A stretch of DNA of 64,000 nucleotides. Origin: Phytopseudomonas flavescens (GTDB taxonomy: Bacteria; Pseudomonadota; Gammaproteobacteria; Pseudomonadales; Pseudomonadaceae). The translations under genes and the position numbers were made by a program. Positions 1-10,213 of this stretch are shown in pieces; the first letter of the stretch is position 1, and each line of letters opens with the position of its first letter. The DNA lies in NCBI RefSeq assembly GCF_900100535.1, contig NZ_FNDG01000008.1, positions 62,001-126,000 on the forward strand, in the 5' to 3' direction. The notes beneath the pieces were generated by a model. It searched no databases. It saw only the letters and a program-made list of their open reading frames with translations, and was not told where the DNA came from.

Positions 1-47
1 GCTCGCCCGGACTCGACACCGTTTTTTTAGCCTTGTGAGAAGTATCG

Positions 48-1346
48 ATGACCCATCGAATCGTAATCGTTGGCGGCGGAGCCGGCGGCCTGGAACTCGC
101 TACGCGCCTGGGAAGAACCCTGGGCAAGCGCGGCAAAGCGCATATCACGCTGGCGGATGCCAACCTGACCCACATCTGGAAACCACTGCTCCACGAAGTG
201 GCCGCAGGCTCACTGAACTCCACGGAGAACGAGCTCAACTACGTTGCACAGGCCAAGTGGAACCACTTCGAGTTTCAGCTGGGCCGCATGAGCGGCCTGG
301 ATCGCGGGCGCAAGACCATCCAGCTGGCCGCGACCCTGGATGAGGAAAACCGCGAACTGGTGCCAGCACGGGAGCTCGCCTACGACTCTCTGGTGATCGC
401 CGTGGGCAGCACGACCAATGACTTCGGCACCGAAGGCGCCGCCAACCACTGCATCTTCCTCGACACCCGCGAACAGGCCGAGCGCTTCCACCGCAAGATG
501 CTCAGTCACTACCTGCGTGCTCATGCAGGCAACGGCGATAACGATCAGATCAGCGTGGCCATCGTCGGTGCGGGGGCCACAGGTGTTGAGCTGGCTGCAG
601 AATTGCACCACGCCGCGCATGAGCTGGCGGCCTATGGGCTGGATCGTATTCGCCCGGAAAACATGCGCATCACCCTCATCGAAGCCGGACCACGCGTGCT
701 GCCCGCCCTGCCGGAGCGCATCAGTGCCCCGGTGCACCGCACCCTGCAGAAACTCGGCGTGACGGTGCTGACCAACGCCGCGGTGAAGGAAGTCACCGCC
801 GAAGGCTTGCTGACCGTCAGCGGCGAGCGGATCCCGGCGAGCTTGAAGGTGTGGGCAGCCGGTATTCGCGCGCCCGCCTTTCTCAAGGACCTTGACGGCC
901 TGGAGAGCAATCGCATCAACCAACTGGTGGTCACGCCAACCCTGCAGACCACGCGGGACGAGAATATCTTCGCGTTCGGCGACTGCGCCGCCTGCCCGCT
1001 CGGCGATGGCAGCGAGCGCAACGTACCGCCTCGTGCGCAAGCGGCTCACCAACAGGCTTCGCTACTGGTCAAATCGCTTGCGTTGCGCCTGCAGAGCCAA
1101 CCGCTGCCGAGTTACACCTACAAGGATTACGGCTCGCTGATCTCGCTGTCGAGCTTCAGCGCCGTCGGCAATCTGATGGGCAACCTGATGGGCAGCGTGA
1201 AGCTTGAGGGCTGGCTTGCTCGCATGTTCTACATATCGTTGTACCGCATGCACCAGATGGCGCTCTATGGGAAATTCCGCACCCTGCTGCTGATGCTCAG
1301 CGACCGTATCGGCCGCAGCACCGACCCGCGCCTCAAGCTGCACTGA
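48..1346 (+). CDS. ndh: Type II NADH dehydrogenase (NDH-2), FAD-dependent
   Basis: The 432-residue product is a non-proton-pumping NADH:quinone oxidoreductase that passes electrons from NADH through FAD to the quinone pool at the inner face of the cytoplasmic membrane. The sequence shows an N-terminal FAD-binding GGGAGG motif at residues 9-14, a second nucleotide-binding GAGATG motif at 174-179 for NADH, and the FAD-contacting segment NIFAFGDCA near residue 320. The last 60 residues are amphipathic and Leu/Met-rich, as in NDH-2 membrane anchors. Length fits the family. A GAGAAG ribosome site precedes the ATG. It stands alone ahead of the tRNA operon, an arrangement I recall from other pseudomonads. 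Other flavin disulfide-type quinone reductases are the only alternative. Confidence 0.9.
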   Translation: MTHRIVIVGGGAGGLELATRLGRTLGKRGKAHITLADANLTHIWKPLLHEVAAGSLNSTENELNYVAQAKWNHFEFQLGRMSGLDRGRKTIQLAATLDEENRELVPARELAYDSLVIAVGSTTNDFGTEGAANHCIFLDTREQAERFHRKMLSHYLRAHAGNGDNDQISVAIVGAGATGVELAAELHHAAHELAAYGLDRIRPENMRITLIEAGPRVLPALPERISAPVHRTLQKLGVTVLTNAAVKEVTAEGLLTVSGERIPASLKVWAAGIRAPAFLKDLDGLESNRINQLVVTPTLQTTRDENIFAFGDCAACPLGDGSERNVPPRAQAAHQQASLLVKSLALRLQSQPLPSYTYKDYGSLISLSSFSAVGNLMGNLMGSVKLEGWLARMFYISLYRMHQMALYGKFRTLLLMLSDRIGRSTDPRLKLH

Positions 1347-1353
1347 CCCACCT

Positions 1354-1387
1354 GCACATTGCCGGGCGCCCGTGCCCGGCAATGTGC
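1354..1387. terminator. Perfect 14-bp hairpin after ndh
   Basis: The arms at 1354-1367 and 1374-1387 are perfectly complementary over 14 bp, with a 6-nt loop. It lies 7 nt after the ndh stop. No T-run follows on either strand, so it may work as a processing or 3'-end-protecting hairpin rather than a classical intrinsic terminator. Confidence 0.6.
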
Positions 1388-1452
1388 AGAGCCGCGACTG
1401 TGCGGCCATTACCCTGACGCTAGCAGCGACAGTTTTTACAGATGCCAGAAAG

Positions 1453-1479
1453 CAAAAAACCCGCCTTTTGGCGGGTTCT
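1453..1479 (-). terminator. Rho-independent terminator of the tRNA operon
   Basis: Read on the minus strand, a GC-rich stem (AACCCGCC / GGCGGGTT) with an AAAA loop is followed directly by a T-run (complement of 1454-1459). It lies 20-50 nt beyond the 3' end of tRNA-Lys and ends the tRNA transcript. Confidence 0.85.
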
Positions 1480-1500
1480 TTACTCAAGCAGTGCTTGAAA

Positions 1501-1576
1501 TGGTGGGTCGTGTAGGATTCGAACCTACGACCAATTGGTTAAAAGCCAACTGCTCTACCAACTGAGCTAACGACCC
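1501..1576 (-). tRNA. tRNA-Lys (anticodon TTT)
   Basis: The 76-nt minus-strand cloverleaf starts GGGTCGTTAGCTC and ends with an encoded CCA. The anticodon loop reads CTTTTAA, so the anticodon is TTT. The T-loop GTTCGAATCC is intact. It is the last gene of a three-tRNA operon (Asn-Pro-Lys). Confidence 0.97.
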
Positions 1577-1581
1577 AAAAA

Positions 1582-1658
1582 TGGTCGGGGTAAGGGGATT
1601 CGAACTCCTGACATCCTGCTCCCAAAGCAGGCGCGCTACCGGACTGCGCTATACCCCG
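1582..1658 (-). tRNA. tRNA-Pro (anticodon TGG)
   Basis: The 77-nt minus-strand cloverleaf starts CGGGGTATAGCGC and ends with an encoded CCA. The anticodon loop reads TTTGGGA, giving anticodon TGG. It lies 5 nt upstream of tRNA-Lys and 9 nt downstream of tRNA-Asn in transcription order. Confidence 0.97.
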
Positions 1659-1667
1659 AAGAAAGAT

Positions 1668-1743
1668 TGGCTCCGCGACCTGGACTCGAACCAGGGACCC
1701 AATGATTAACAGTCATTTGCTCTACCGACTGAGCTATCGCGGA
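1668..1743 (-). tRNA. tRNA-Asn (anticodon GTT)
   Basis: The 76-nt minus-strand cloverleaf starts TCCGCGATAGCTC and ends with an encoded CCA. The anticodon loop reads CTGTTAA, giving anticodon GTT. It is the first gene of the operon. Confidence 0.97.
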
Positions 1744-1810
1744 ACTATGCTTCTTTCAGTCTCTGTCGCGGCCTTCAGGCTTGCGCCGTTTGCCGCTGCA
1801 GAGGCGCGCC

Positions 1811-1838
1811 ATTTTACGGTTCCGCGAGCGCCTGTCAA
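1811..1838 (-). promoter_or_regulatory. Sigma70 promoter of the tRNA operon with GC-rich discriminator
   Basis: On the minus strand, TTGACA (complement of 1833-1838) and TAAAAT (complement of 1811-1816) are separated by 16 bp, about 70 bp before tRNA-Asn. The bases after the -10 box are GGCGCGCC, a GC-rich discriminator typical of stringently controlled stable-RNA promoters. Confidence 0.8.
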
Positions 1839-1952
1839 CCCCCTAAATTGCTTTTATGACAATGCTTTGCGAAAGAATAGCCAGTTGCCATCCGTCCACC
1901 GCCTGCCTGCACCGCCTGGAGTACCGCAGCAGGCCTCAAACCAGGATCGCAG

Positions 1953-4259
1953 ATGAACACTGAAGGCCCGCCAACGACTCCGCCAAGGGGGTCGCGCACG
2001 CTGGCAAGCCGAGGCATTCAACCACGCTTCAGTGAACTGGGGCAGCGTTGCCGCAAGCTGGTGCTCGATCACCTGGCGGATAACCTGCAGCGCACGTTCG
2101 CCCAGGTCGACGACGCCCTTTTTCGATGTGCGGAGAACGCCGAGAACAATCAGGTGCAAACGCTGTTCTTCGACAGCATGCGCAGCGTCCGCAGATTACG
2201 CGCGCAGATCGAACGTCATTATCACCTGAGCATTTCCCGGGGCATCGCCGATTTTCTCGACGGCAAGCTCGCCGATGGCGCGGCAGCGCCCACCGAGGTG
2301 AACGCCGACGACCTGGCTCTGGTACGTGACGAGGATTACGAAGAAACCCTTCAGGTGGCCAATATGGCCAGCCGGGTTCAGTCGCACTGTGCCCAGGCCC
2401 TGTTCGCACTGGAACGCCGCCTGGCCCTGCTCAACAATGGCCAGCCATTGCCCGCAGACAGCAACCCGGTCGCACCGAAGGCCATTGCCCAGGCCTTTCT
2501 CGACGCACTGGCTCCTTGTGAACTGCCGCTACGCATCAAGCTCGTGCTGTACGGCCTGTTCGACCGCCAGCTCATGCATGGGCTGGACACGCTTTATGAC
2601 GCGCTCAATCGAACCCTGATGGACGCCGGCGTGCTACCCAACCTCACCTACACCGCCACACGATCCGCGCAGCCGGCTCGTCGCCCCCCGCCAAGCGACT
2701 CGCCCTCCACAGCTGTCGGCGATCCGCCGCGCGCTGCCCAGAGGCAATCGCCGCTTCCCGACCTGGATGCTGCGCCGCCTGCCAACCTGGACCAGTTGGT
2801 CGACGGTGTCGGCATCCTGCTGGCTGAATACCGCAAACAGCACAACGCAATCAGTCTGCTCAGCGGCACGCCGAGCATGGCCAGCTTCGCGCCGCCAGGG
2901 GCACGTCGCACCTATGACGCAGAGCAACTGTTGGCGGCACTCGATCACCTGCAAAAGGTCTCCGCCAGCGAACTCGCCCAACGCCTCGACCGTCCTCAGC
3001 AAGTCGTCGACCTGAAAGCAGCCCTGCATCGACAGCTGGCCGCCCATGGCGATACGCCGCAACAGTGCCTGGGCGAGCGGGAAATCGACGTCATCGACCT
3101 GGTAGGCATGCTGTTCGATTTCATGCTCGATGATGACAACCTGCCGCAGCCCTACAAGCTGGCCCTGTCCCACCTGCACACCGTCTACCTGAAGGTGGCG
3201 CTGCTGGACAAGGCGCTGTTCACTCGCCGCCACCATCCGGCGCGCCAGTTGCTCGATGCAATGGCCAAGGCCGGGGTCCTCTATGGCGCGGCGGATGAAC
3301 CTCATGGCCTGCTGACCAAGGTGCACTGGGTGGTGAAACAGGTGACGCAACACTTCGCTGGCGACCTGCAGCTGTTCGAGGAACTGCTCAAGGAGTTCAA
3401 CGCCTTCATCGCGACGCTCAAGCAGCGCGTCGACCTGCAGGAACGCCGCGCCGTGGAAACCGCCAAGGGGCGCGACAAACTGCTTGATGCAAGACACATG
3501 GCCGCTCGGGTGATCGCGCAAAGTCTGGCCAAGCGCTCACTGCCTCCGATCATTCGTCATTTCCTGGAACGCACCTGGATCGATGTACTGGTGTTCATTC
3601 AATTGCGCTACGGCCCTGCCAGCGACGAGTGGCAGCGCGCCAGCGAGACCGCCGAGCAGCTGGCCTGGAGCGGCACCCGCCTCGACGCCGAGCAGCACGG
3701 GCTGCTGCAACACCTGCGCGTCGAAATGCTCGAAGAATTGCACAAAGGCCTGATGTTGCTGGGCGGCCACCATGACGATGGTGTGCGTCGCCTGCTACAA
3801 GACCTGGTGGCCTGCCAGCATGCTGTTCAGGCCGGGCAGCATGAGCTCGCCTGTGCACTGACATTGCCGCCTGGCCCCAGCCCACTGGGCGCCATGCTGG
3901 GCGAGGACGCCGTACGCGTCGACGCGAGTCAGGCCGACGCGCTCCTGTCGACCAATGGCCAGCGCCTGGTGAATGATCTGGAAAAAATCGAATGTGGCAC
4001 CTGGTTCGAATTTCTCGTCGGCCAGAGACGACAGGCGCTGAAGTTATCCTGGTATAGCCCTGCGACCCACAATTACCTGTTCGTTGACCTCAACGGCCAG
4101 CGCGCGGCCGTCAAATCGCTCAGCCAACTGGCTCGGGAGATGGAACTGGGCACGGCACGCCTGGGCAAAGCGGATCGCACCGCCCCCATGGTCGATCGCG
4201 CGCTGACGGCGGTGTATCGCGTGCTGCAGCAGCTCACCGGGCGTACTGCCCAGACCTGA
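1953..4259 (+). CDS. DUF1631 family protein
   Basis: The 768-residue, mostly helical protein has the layout of the DUF1631 family, whose members are often mislabelled thymidine phosphorylase. The first 200 residues are acidic and helical (RFSELGQRCRKLVLDHLADN near residue 26). A Pro/Ser/Ala-rich linker follows near 230-275, then a long helical region with DVIDLVGMLFDFMLDDDNLP at about 370. The C-terminus (about 670-768) contains GTWFEFLVGQRRQALKLSWYSP, a PilZ-like beta region. There is no signal peptide or membrane segment. The biochemical role is unknown. The PilZ gene that begins 34 nt downstream suggests a link to c-di-GMP signalling. AGGATCGCAG precedes the ATG. Confidence 0.8.
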   Translation: MNTEGPPTTPPRGSRTLASRGIQPRFSELGQRCRKLVLDHLADNLQRTFAQVDDALFRCAENAENNQVQTLFFDSMRSVRRLRAQIERHYHLSISRGIADFLDGKLADGAAAPTEVNADDLALVRDEDYEETLQVANMASRVQSHCAQALFALERRLALLNNGQPLPADSNPVAPKAIAQAFLDALAPCELPLRIKLVLYGLFDRQLMHGLDTLYDALNRTLMDAGVLPNLTYTATRSAQPARRPPPSDSPSTAVGDPPRAAQRQSPLPDLDAAPPANLDQLVDGVGILLAEYRKQHNAISLLSGTPSMASFAPPGARRTYDAEQLLAALDHLQKVSASELAQRLDRPQQVVDLKAALHRQLAAHGDTPQQCLGEREIDVIDLVGMLFDFMLDDDNLPQPYKLALSHLHTVYLKVALLDKALFTRRHHPARQLLDAMAKAGVLYGAADEPHGLLTKVHWVVKQVTQHFAGDLQLFEELLKEFNAFIATLKQRVDLQERRAVETAKGRDKLLDARHMAARVIAQSLAKRSLPPIIRHFLERTWIDVLVFIQLRYGPASDEWQRASETAEQLAWSGTRLDAEQHGLLQHLRVEMLEELHKGLMLLGGHHDDGVRRLLQDLVACQHAVQAGQHELACALTLPPGPSPLGAMLGEDAVRVDASQADALLSTNGQRLVNDLEKIECGTWFEFLVGQRRQALKLSWYSPATHNYLFVDLNGQRAAVKSLSQLAREMELGTARLGKADRTAPMVDRALTAVYRVLQQLTGRTAQT

Positions 4260-4293
4260 GGCACGCCAGTCGATGCAACCCCGAGGTTCGCGC

Positions 4294-4656
4294 ATGAATG
4301 ATCGTCGCCAGCACCCTCGCTACCCGAGCACATCGCGGCTTGAGGTGTTCGAGCAGCACAGTGGCCTCTCCCTCGGCCAGGTTGCCGATCTCTCCAGCGA
4401 TGGGTTGATGCTCTGCAGCCCGAGGCCGCAACCGGCCGATACGCTGGTGGCGTGTCGCCTGGTGTGCCCGACGGCGCCCGACGGGGTGGAAGAATTACGC
4501 TTCATCGGTGACTGCCTGTGGAGCCGTAAGGGCGAGCCCGGTCAACAATGCTGGGCAGGCTATCGCATCATCGATATCGATGAGCACAACGGCCAGGCCC
4601 TGGACAGACTGCTACGGCACCTCCAAGGCGCGACCTGGCACTGGAGCCGAACCTGA
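4294..4656 (+). CDS. PilZ domain protein (c-di-GMP receptor)
   Basis: The 120-residue single-domain protein carries both PilZ signatures: the N-terminal arginine switch RRQHPRYP at residues 4-11 and the D-x-S-x-x-G motif DLSSDG about 30 residues later. Together these bind cyclic di-GMP. An upstream in-frame ATG at 4273 is possible. I chose 4294 because the domain starts there and CCGAGG lies at good distance. It lies just after the DUF1631 gene and is probably cotranscribed with it. Target unknown. Confidence 0.85.
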   Translation: MNDRRQHPRYPSTSRLEVFEQHSGLSLGQVADLSSDGLMLCSPRPQPADTLVACRLVCPTAPDGVEELRFIGDCLWSRKGEPGQQCWAGYRIIDIDEHNGQALDRLLRHLQGATWHWSRT

Positions 4657-4787
4657 AATGCCGATTACAGAGCCGCAGCGGCTCGACCGATAGAGCGTAT
4701 CGATCAACATATCGGTAACAGCGATTAGACGATGATTCGGCAAGCGCCTAGGCTTCTCTGTGTCAATCCGTCGCAGGGGAGCTTGCC

Positions 4788-5624
4788 GTGCCCCGGTCAG
4801 CCGAGATATCCACCGTCGCCGAGCACGTTAACGCTCGGCCAGAGCGCTATGCCTACCGGGAACTGGGCGACCCACATAGGCGCGAATCCGCCGTCCTGGC
4901 GCAGGAAAGCGCGCTGGCCATCAGCTACAACGGCATCAGTCATGCCGTGATGATGGTGTCGCCCACTGCAGTGGAAGACTTTATCGCCGGCTTCAGCCTG
5001 AGCAGCGCAGTGGTTGACTCCATCGACGACATTTATGACATCCGCCTCCAGCAGCTCGGTGTGGCGATCAATGCCGAGGTGGAAATCAGCAGTCGCGCCT
5101 TCTGGGCAATGAAACAGCAGCGCCGACAATTGGCCGGCACCAGTGGTTGCGGCCTGTGCGGTGTAGAAGCGCTCGACCAGGCACTGCCGCAGTTGGTGAC
5201 GCTGACCCAGGCTGAACTGCCCGATGCCGCCCACCTGATCGGCCTGCGCGAGCGGATCGCCGCCGTGCAGGATCTGGCCCGGGGCAGCGGCGCCCTGCAT
5301 GCCGCGCTCTATGTCGATGGCAGCGGCGAGATACGCGCCTGCCGTGAAGACATTGGCCGGCACAACGCCCTGGACAAGCTGATTGGCGCGCTGCTCCGGG
5401 ATCGCCACGAGCTCCGCCAAGGCTTTGCGGTCGTGACCAGCCGCTGCAGCCTGGAACTGATCCACAAGGCTGTCAGAGCCGGCATCGGCACGCTGGTCAG
5501 CCTCTCGGCGCCGACCGCCCTTACCGTGCAATGGGCGCGTCGGCACAACCTCAACCTGATCCATCTGCCCCACCACAGCGCGCCGCGCGTCTACAGCCCC
5601 GCGCCGCCTGCTAGAGAAGAATAA
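4788..5624 (+). CDS. fdhD: Formate dehydrogenase accessory sulfurtransferase FdhD
   Basis: FdhD carries sulfur from a cysteine desulfurase to the molybdenum cofactor of formate-dehydrogenase-type enzymes. The 278-residue product has the sulfur-carrier CxxC in SGCGLCG, at Cys121 and Cys124, the same numbers I recall for E. coli FdhD. It also has the conserved REDIGRHNALDKLIG segment near residue 185. Translation starts at GTG 4788, preceded by AGGGGA. The stop lies 2 nt before the start of the YdeP-like oxidoreductase, so the two are surely one operon and the neighbour is the likely client. Confidence 0.95.
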   Translation: MPRSAEISTVAEHVNARPERYAYRELGDPHRRESAVLAQESALAISYNGISHAVMMVSPTAVEDFIAGFSLSSAVVDSIDDIYDIRLQQLGVAINAEVEISSRAFWAMKQQRRQLAGTSGCGLCGVEALDQALPQLVTLTQAELPDAAHLIGLRERIAAVQDLARGSGALHAALYVDGSGEIRACREDIGRHNALDKLIGALLRDRHELRQGFAVVTSRCSLELIHKAVRAGIGTLVSLSAPTALTVQWARRHNLNLIHLPHHSAPRVYSPAPPAREE

Positions 5625-5626
5625 CC

Positions 5627-7948
<2,322 letters not shown>

Positions 7949-7961
7949 CAGTCTTCGCCTT

Positions 7962-7991
7962 TCCCTGCCCGGCCTTACGGCTGGGCAGGGG
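7962..7991 (+). terminator. Hairpin terminator after the YdeP-like gene
   Basis: The segment folds into a 12-bp GC-rich stem (CCCTGCCC and GGCC arms) closed by a TTAC loop, 13 nt after the stop codon. No T-run follows, so termination strength is uncertain. Confidence 0.55.
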
Positions 7992-8301
7992 AGCGCGAGC
8001 ACGGGTATCCGCAACATCGCCTGCTCTGCGACGGGCTTCATCTGCGTCGGCCAGGCTGCAGTTCGTCGGAATATGCCGGGTGGATCCGCTAAAAAGCCGA
8101 CTGATGTCCCTTTGCCCTCATTCAGCTCGGTTAACGTGCGGTTTCAAGCGCTCGATCGAAAGCGCACAGCGTTTCGCCCAAGCCACGATGTGGCCCTTCG
8201 GGCTTCTGCCGGACCAGCAACACCGTGCGAATGATCCGCCGAGGCGCACCATCGAGCGACTCCGCATTTGAACTCATTCGCTTGCAACGGGAGGGGATTG
8301 C
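7992..8301. other. Intergenic region, no gene seen
   Basis: I see no convincing gene here. Short reading frames in this stretch lack ribosome sites and recognisable domains. The last 15 nt hold a strong ribosome-binding site (GGGAGGGG, 8289-8296) for the porin-like gene that follows. Confidence 0.5.
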
Positions 8302-9021
8302 ATGCGTATTCCATCCGCCGTCCTGCTAGGGGCGGCTCTGTTGAGCATTCAGGCCCAGGCCGCCATGCTGCAGCGGGAGCTGGGTGACTACGACCTCAAC
8401 CTGGGTACCACGCCGAGCCGCAGCATGGCCCAGGGGCTGGTCAAGCCACAGAGTGGCGGTGCCTTTCACGGCGGGCTCGATCTGAGCCACCCGAGTGGCT
8501 TGTACCTCGGCCAATGGGCCCCCAACCTCGGTATCGCCCCCGGCAGCCGTATGGAGCTGAACAGCTACGTCGGCTATCGCCAGCATTTCGCCGACGCCCT
8601 CGGCTACGAATTGGGCACCATCCGCTACAGCCACCCAGGCTTCAGCCACCTCGACAGCCAGGACGTATACGCGGGCCTGACCTACGACTCCCGACGCTTC
8701 GGCCTTTCGCTGAGCAACGACCCTACCCGCATCAACAGCACGCTGCTCGCGGACTTCGGCCGTGTCAGCGCTCTGGGCATGGCAGTGACGGTACGCTACG
8801 GCAACCACCTGCTCGACAATCCGGCAACGGTCAGCGGTGGGCGGCAGATCAGTTCGTTCAATGACTGGTCATTGAACCTGTCACGGCCCTGGAAGGGCAT
8901 CGACTTCGACTTCTCCTATTCGGACTCCAGCTTGAGCGGAGAGGCCTGCTCGGCCTATTCGGGTCACAACACCGAGTGTGAGGGCTGGTTCTCCATCAAG
9001 GCCTCCCGCTCGCTGTTCTGA
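8302..9021 (+). CDS. TorF-family putative outer-membrane porin
   Basis: The 239-residue product has a signal peptide cleaved after residue 20 (SIQAQA before AMLQ). The rest alternates in a beta-barrel fashion and ends in phenylalanine (KASRSLF), the outer-membrane assembly signal. The pattern of GGLDLSHPSGLYLGQWAPN near residue 57 followed by YVGYRQHF and NDWSLNLSRPWKGIDFDFSYS matches the TIGR02001/TorF family. A Cys pair (EACSAYSGHNTEC) may form a disulfide in an extracellular loop. The substrate is unknown. A very strong GGGAGGGG ribosome site suggests high expression. Confidence 0.8.
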   Translation: MRIPSAVLLGAALLSIQAQAAMLQRELGDYDLNLGTTPSRSMAQGLVKPQSGGAFHGGLDLSHPSGLYLGQWAPNLGIAPGSRMELNSYVGYRQHFADALGYELGTIRYSHPGFSHLDSQDVYAGLTYDSRRFGLSLSNDPTRINSTLLADFGRVSALGMAVTVRYGNHLLDNPATVSGGRQISSFNDWSLNLSRPWKGIDFDFSYSDSSLSGEACSAYSGHNTECEGWFSIKASRSLF

Positions 9022-9072
9022 ATACGGGCAAAGCCAGGCGCCGCCTGGGCAAGCCCAGCGTCGCATACATTT

Positions 9073-9094
9073 AGATACATTCATTCGTGTATCT
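9073..9094. repeat. Short inverted repeat in the glycine-zipper gene leader
   Basis: AGATACA and TGTATCT (7 bp each) are separated by 8 nt in the AT-rich stretch 150 bp upstream of the glycine-zipper gene. It may be a regulator site or a weak hairpin. Confidence 0.35.
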
Positions 9095-9226
9095 TTAACC
9101 CCCCCTTTCGGGAATTTCCTTGCAGATCAGGCTCTAAGCTTGTGTCGCCGACACAGTACGGGCGACCGCATGATCCATGGCCATGCCATGACTACGCCCG
9201 CAAGGGTATTTTTCGAGGGTTGCGCG

Positions 9227-9661
9227 ATGCGTACATTCCTTACCGCACTGGCTTTCAGTGCACTGGTTTCTCCCCTGGCCAACGCCGATACCGCCAAGAC
9301 CGCCATTGGTAGCGGCGTCGGCGGGGCACTCGGCAATATCGTCGGCCAGCACCTGGGCGGCAGCACAGGCGCCGCGATTGGTGCCGGCCTTGGCGGCGCT
9401 GCCGGCGGCGCCATCAGCTCACGTAACAAGACCGAAGCCGCACTGGGCGGTGGCCTGGGCGCTTCTGCCGGCTCCGTCCTGGGCAATCAGCTCGGCGGCG
9501 GTGCTGCGTCGACAATCGGCGCGGGTTTGGGCGGCGCTGCTGGCGGCGCCCTGGCCAACGAAATGGCTGACAGCAACCGCCATGAATCCCGCTATCGCGA
9601 TGGCGGCCATCGCCATGGCAAGAAGCACTACAAACGCCACCACAAACATCGTCATCGCTAA
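9227..9661 (+). CDS. Glycine-zipper envelope protein with His/Arg-rich tail
   Basis: The 144-residue protein has a signal peptide ending LANA (about residue 19). Two long glycine-zipper segments, IGSGVGGALGNIVGQHLGG and AALGGGLGASAGSVLGNQLGG, follow, each with GAGLGGAAGGA repeats that would form membrane-inserting helices like OmpA/Rcp-type and OsmB-like proteins. The last 28 residues are basic, with about ten His plus Arg/Lys (HRHGKKHYKRHHKHRHR), and could bind metal, nucleic acid or lipopolysaccharide. I chose the ATG at 9227 because GAGGG lies 8 nt upstream and a signal peptide follows. Function unknown; stress-related envelope role is a guess from the family. Confidence 0.75.
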   Translation: MRTFLTALAFSALVSPLANADTAKTAIGSGVGGALGNIVGQHLGGSTGAAIGAGLGGAAGGAISSRNKTEAALGGGLGASAGSVLGNQLGGGAASTIGAGLGGAAGGALANEMADSNRHESRYRDGGHRHGKKHYKRHHKHRHR

Positions 9662-9672
9662 CCCATATACAC

Positions 9673-9697
9673 CCAAGGGCGCCTTCAGCGCCCTTGG
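9673..9697. terminator. Bidirectional terminator hairpin
   Basis: CCAAGGGCGC (9673-9682) and GCGCCCTTGG (9688-9697) form a perfect 10-bp stem with a CTTCA loop. It lies between the convergent glycine-zipper and thioesterase genes and can serve both. Confidence 0.75.
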
Positions 9698-9701
9698 CTG
9701 T

Positions 9702-10136
9702 TCAAGAGACTCGCAATGCCTCCATCGCCAACCGTAGCGTTTCCGGTATGGCAACCGGCCGGTTGCTCGACCGGTCGACGAACACATGCACGAAGCGCCC
9801 GGCCGCAGAAGCCTGCTGCTCCCCCTCCTTGAATACCGCCAGTTCATACTGCACCGAACTGTTGCCGAGATTACCGACGCGCAGGCCAATCTCGATACGT
9901 TCGGGAAAGGCGACCGAAGCGAAATAATCGCAGCTGGAACTCACCACGAAGCCGACGACTTCGCCGTGATGGATATCCAGGCCACCCACTTCAATCAGAT
10001 AGGTGTTCACCGCACTGTCAAAGTAGCTGTAGTAGGTGACGTTATTGACGTGCCCATACAGGTCATTGTCATGCCAGCGCGTGGTGATCGGCTGGAAATG
10101 ACGGTATTGCTCGCGCAGATACGGCGGCTGCGGCAT
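9702..10136 (-). CDS. Hotdog-fold acyl-CoA thioesterase
   Basis: The 144-residue protein is a 4HBT-type thioesterase that hydrolyses acyl-CoA thioesters in the cytosol. The family active site is visible in TTRWHDNDLYGHVNN (residues 18-32), with the catalytic Asp in the HDND turn. The beta-sheet segments FVVSSSCDYFASVAFPERIEIGLRV and FVHVFVDRSSNRPVAIP follow in the expected order. GAGG lies 10 nt before the ATG. The natural acyl chain cannot be told from sequence. It is convergent with the glycine-zipper gene. Confidence 0.88.
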   Translation of the reverse strand: MPQPPYLREQYRHFQPITTRWHDNDLYGHVNNVTYYSYFDSAVNTYLIEVGGLDIHHGEVVGFVVSSSCDYFASVAFPERIEIGLRVGNLGNSSVQYELAVFKEGEQQASAAGRFVHVFVDRSSNRPVAIPETLRLAMEALRVS

Positions 10137-10213
10137 AGCGAGGACGCCTCGTAAGAAGGACGGCCAGCATGGTGCCGGCTATTACCTTCCCTGGCAATCG
10201 ATGCGCCTATCGA

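Noticed and set aside
1501..1743. tRNA genes as an integration site
   Set aside because: No integrase and no repeated tRNA 3' end were seen nearby.
9112..9137. Possible AlgU (sigma22) promoter GAATTT-N15-TCTAA before the glycine-zipper gene
   Set aside because: Both boxes have a mismatch and the spacer is shorter than the usual 16-17 bp.
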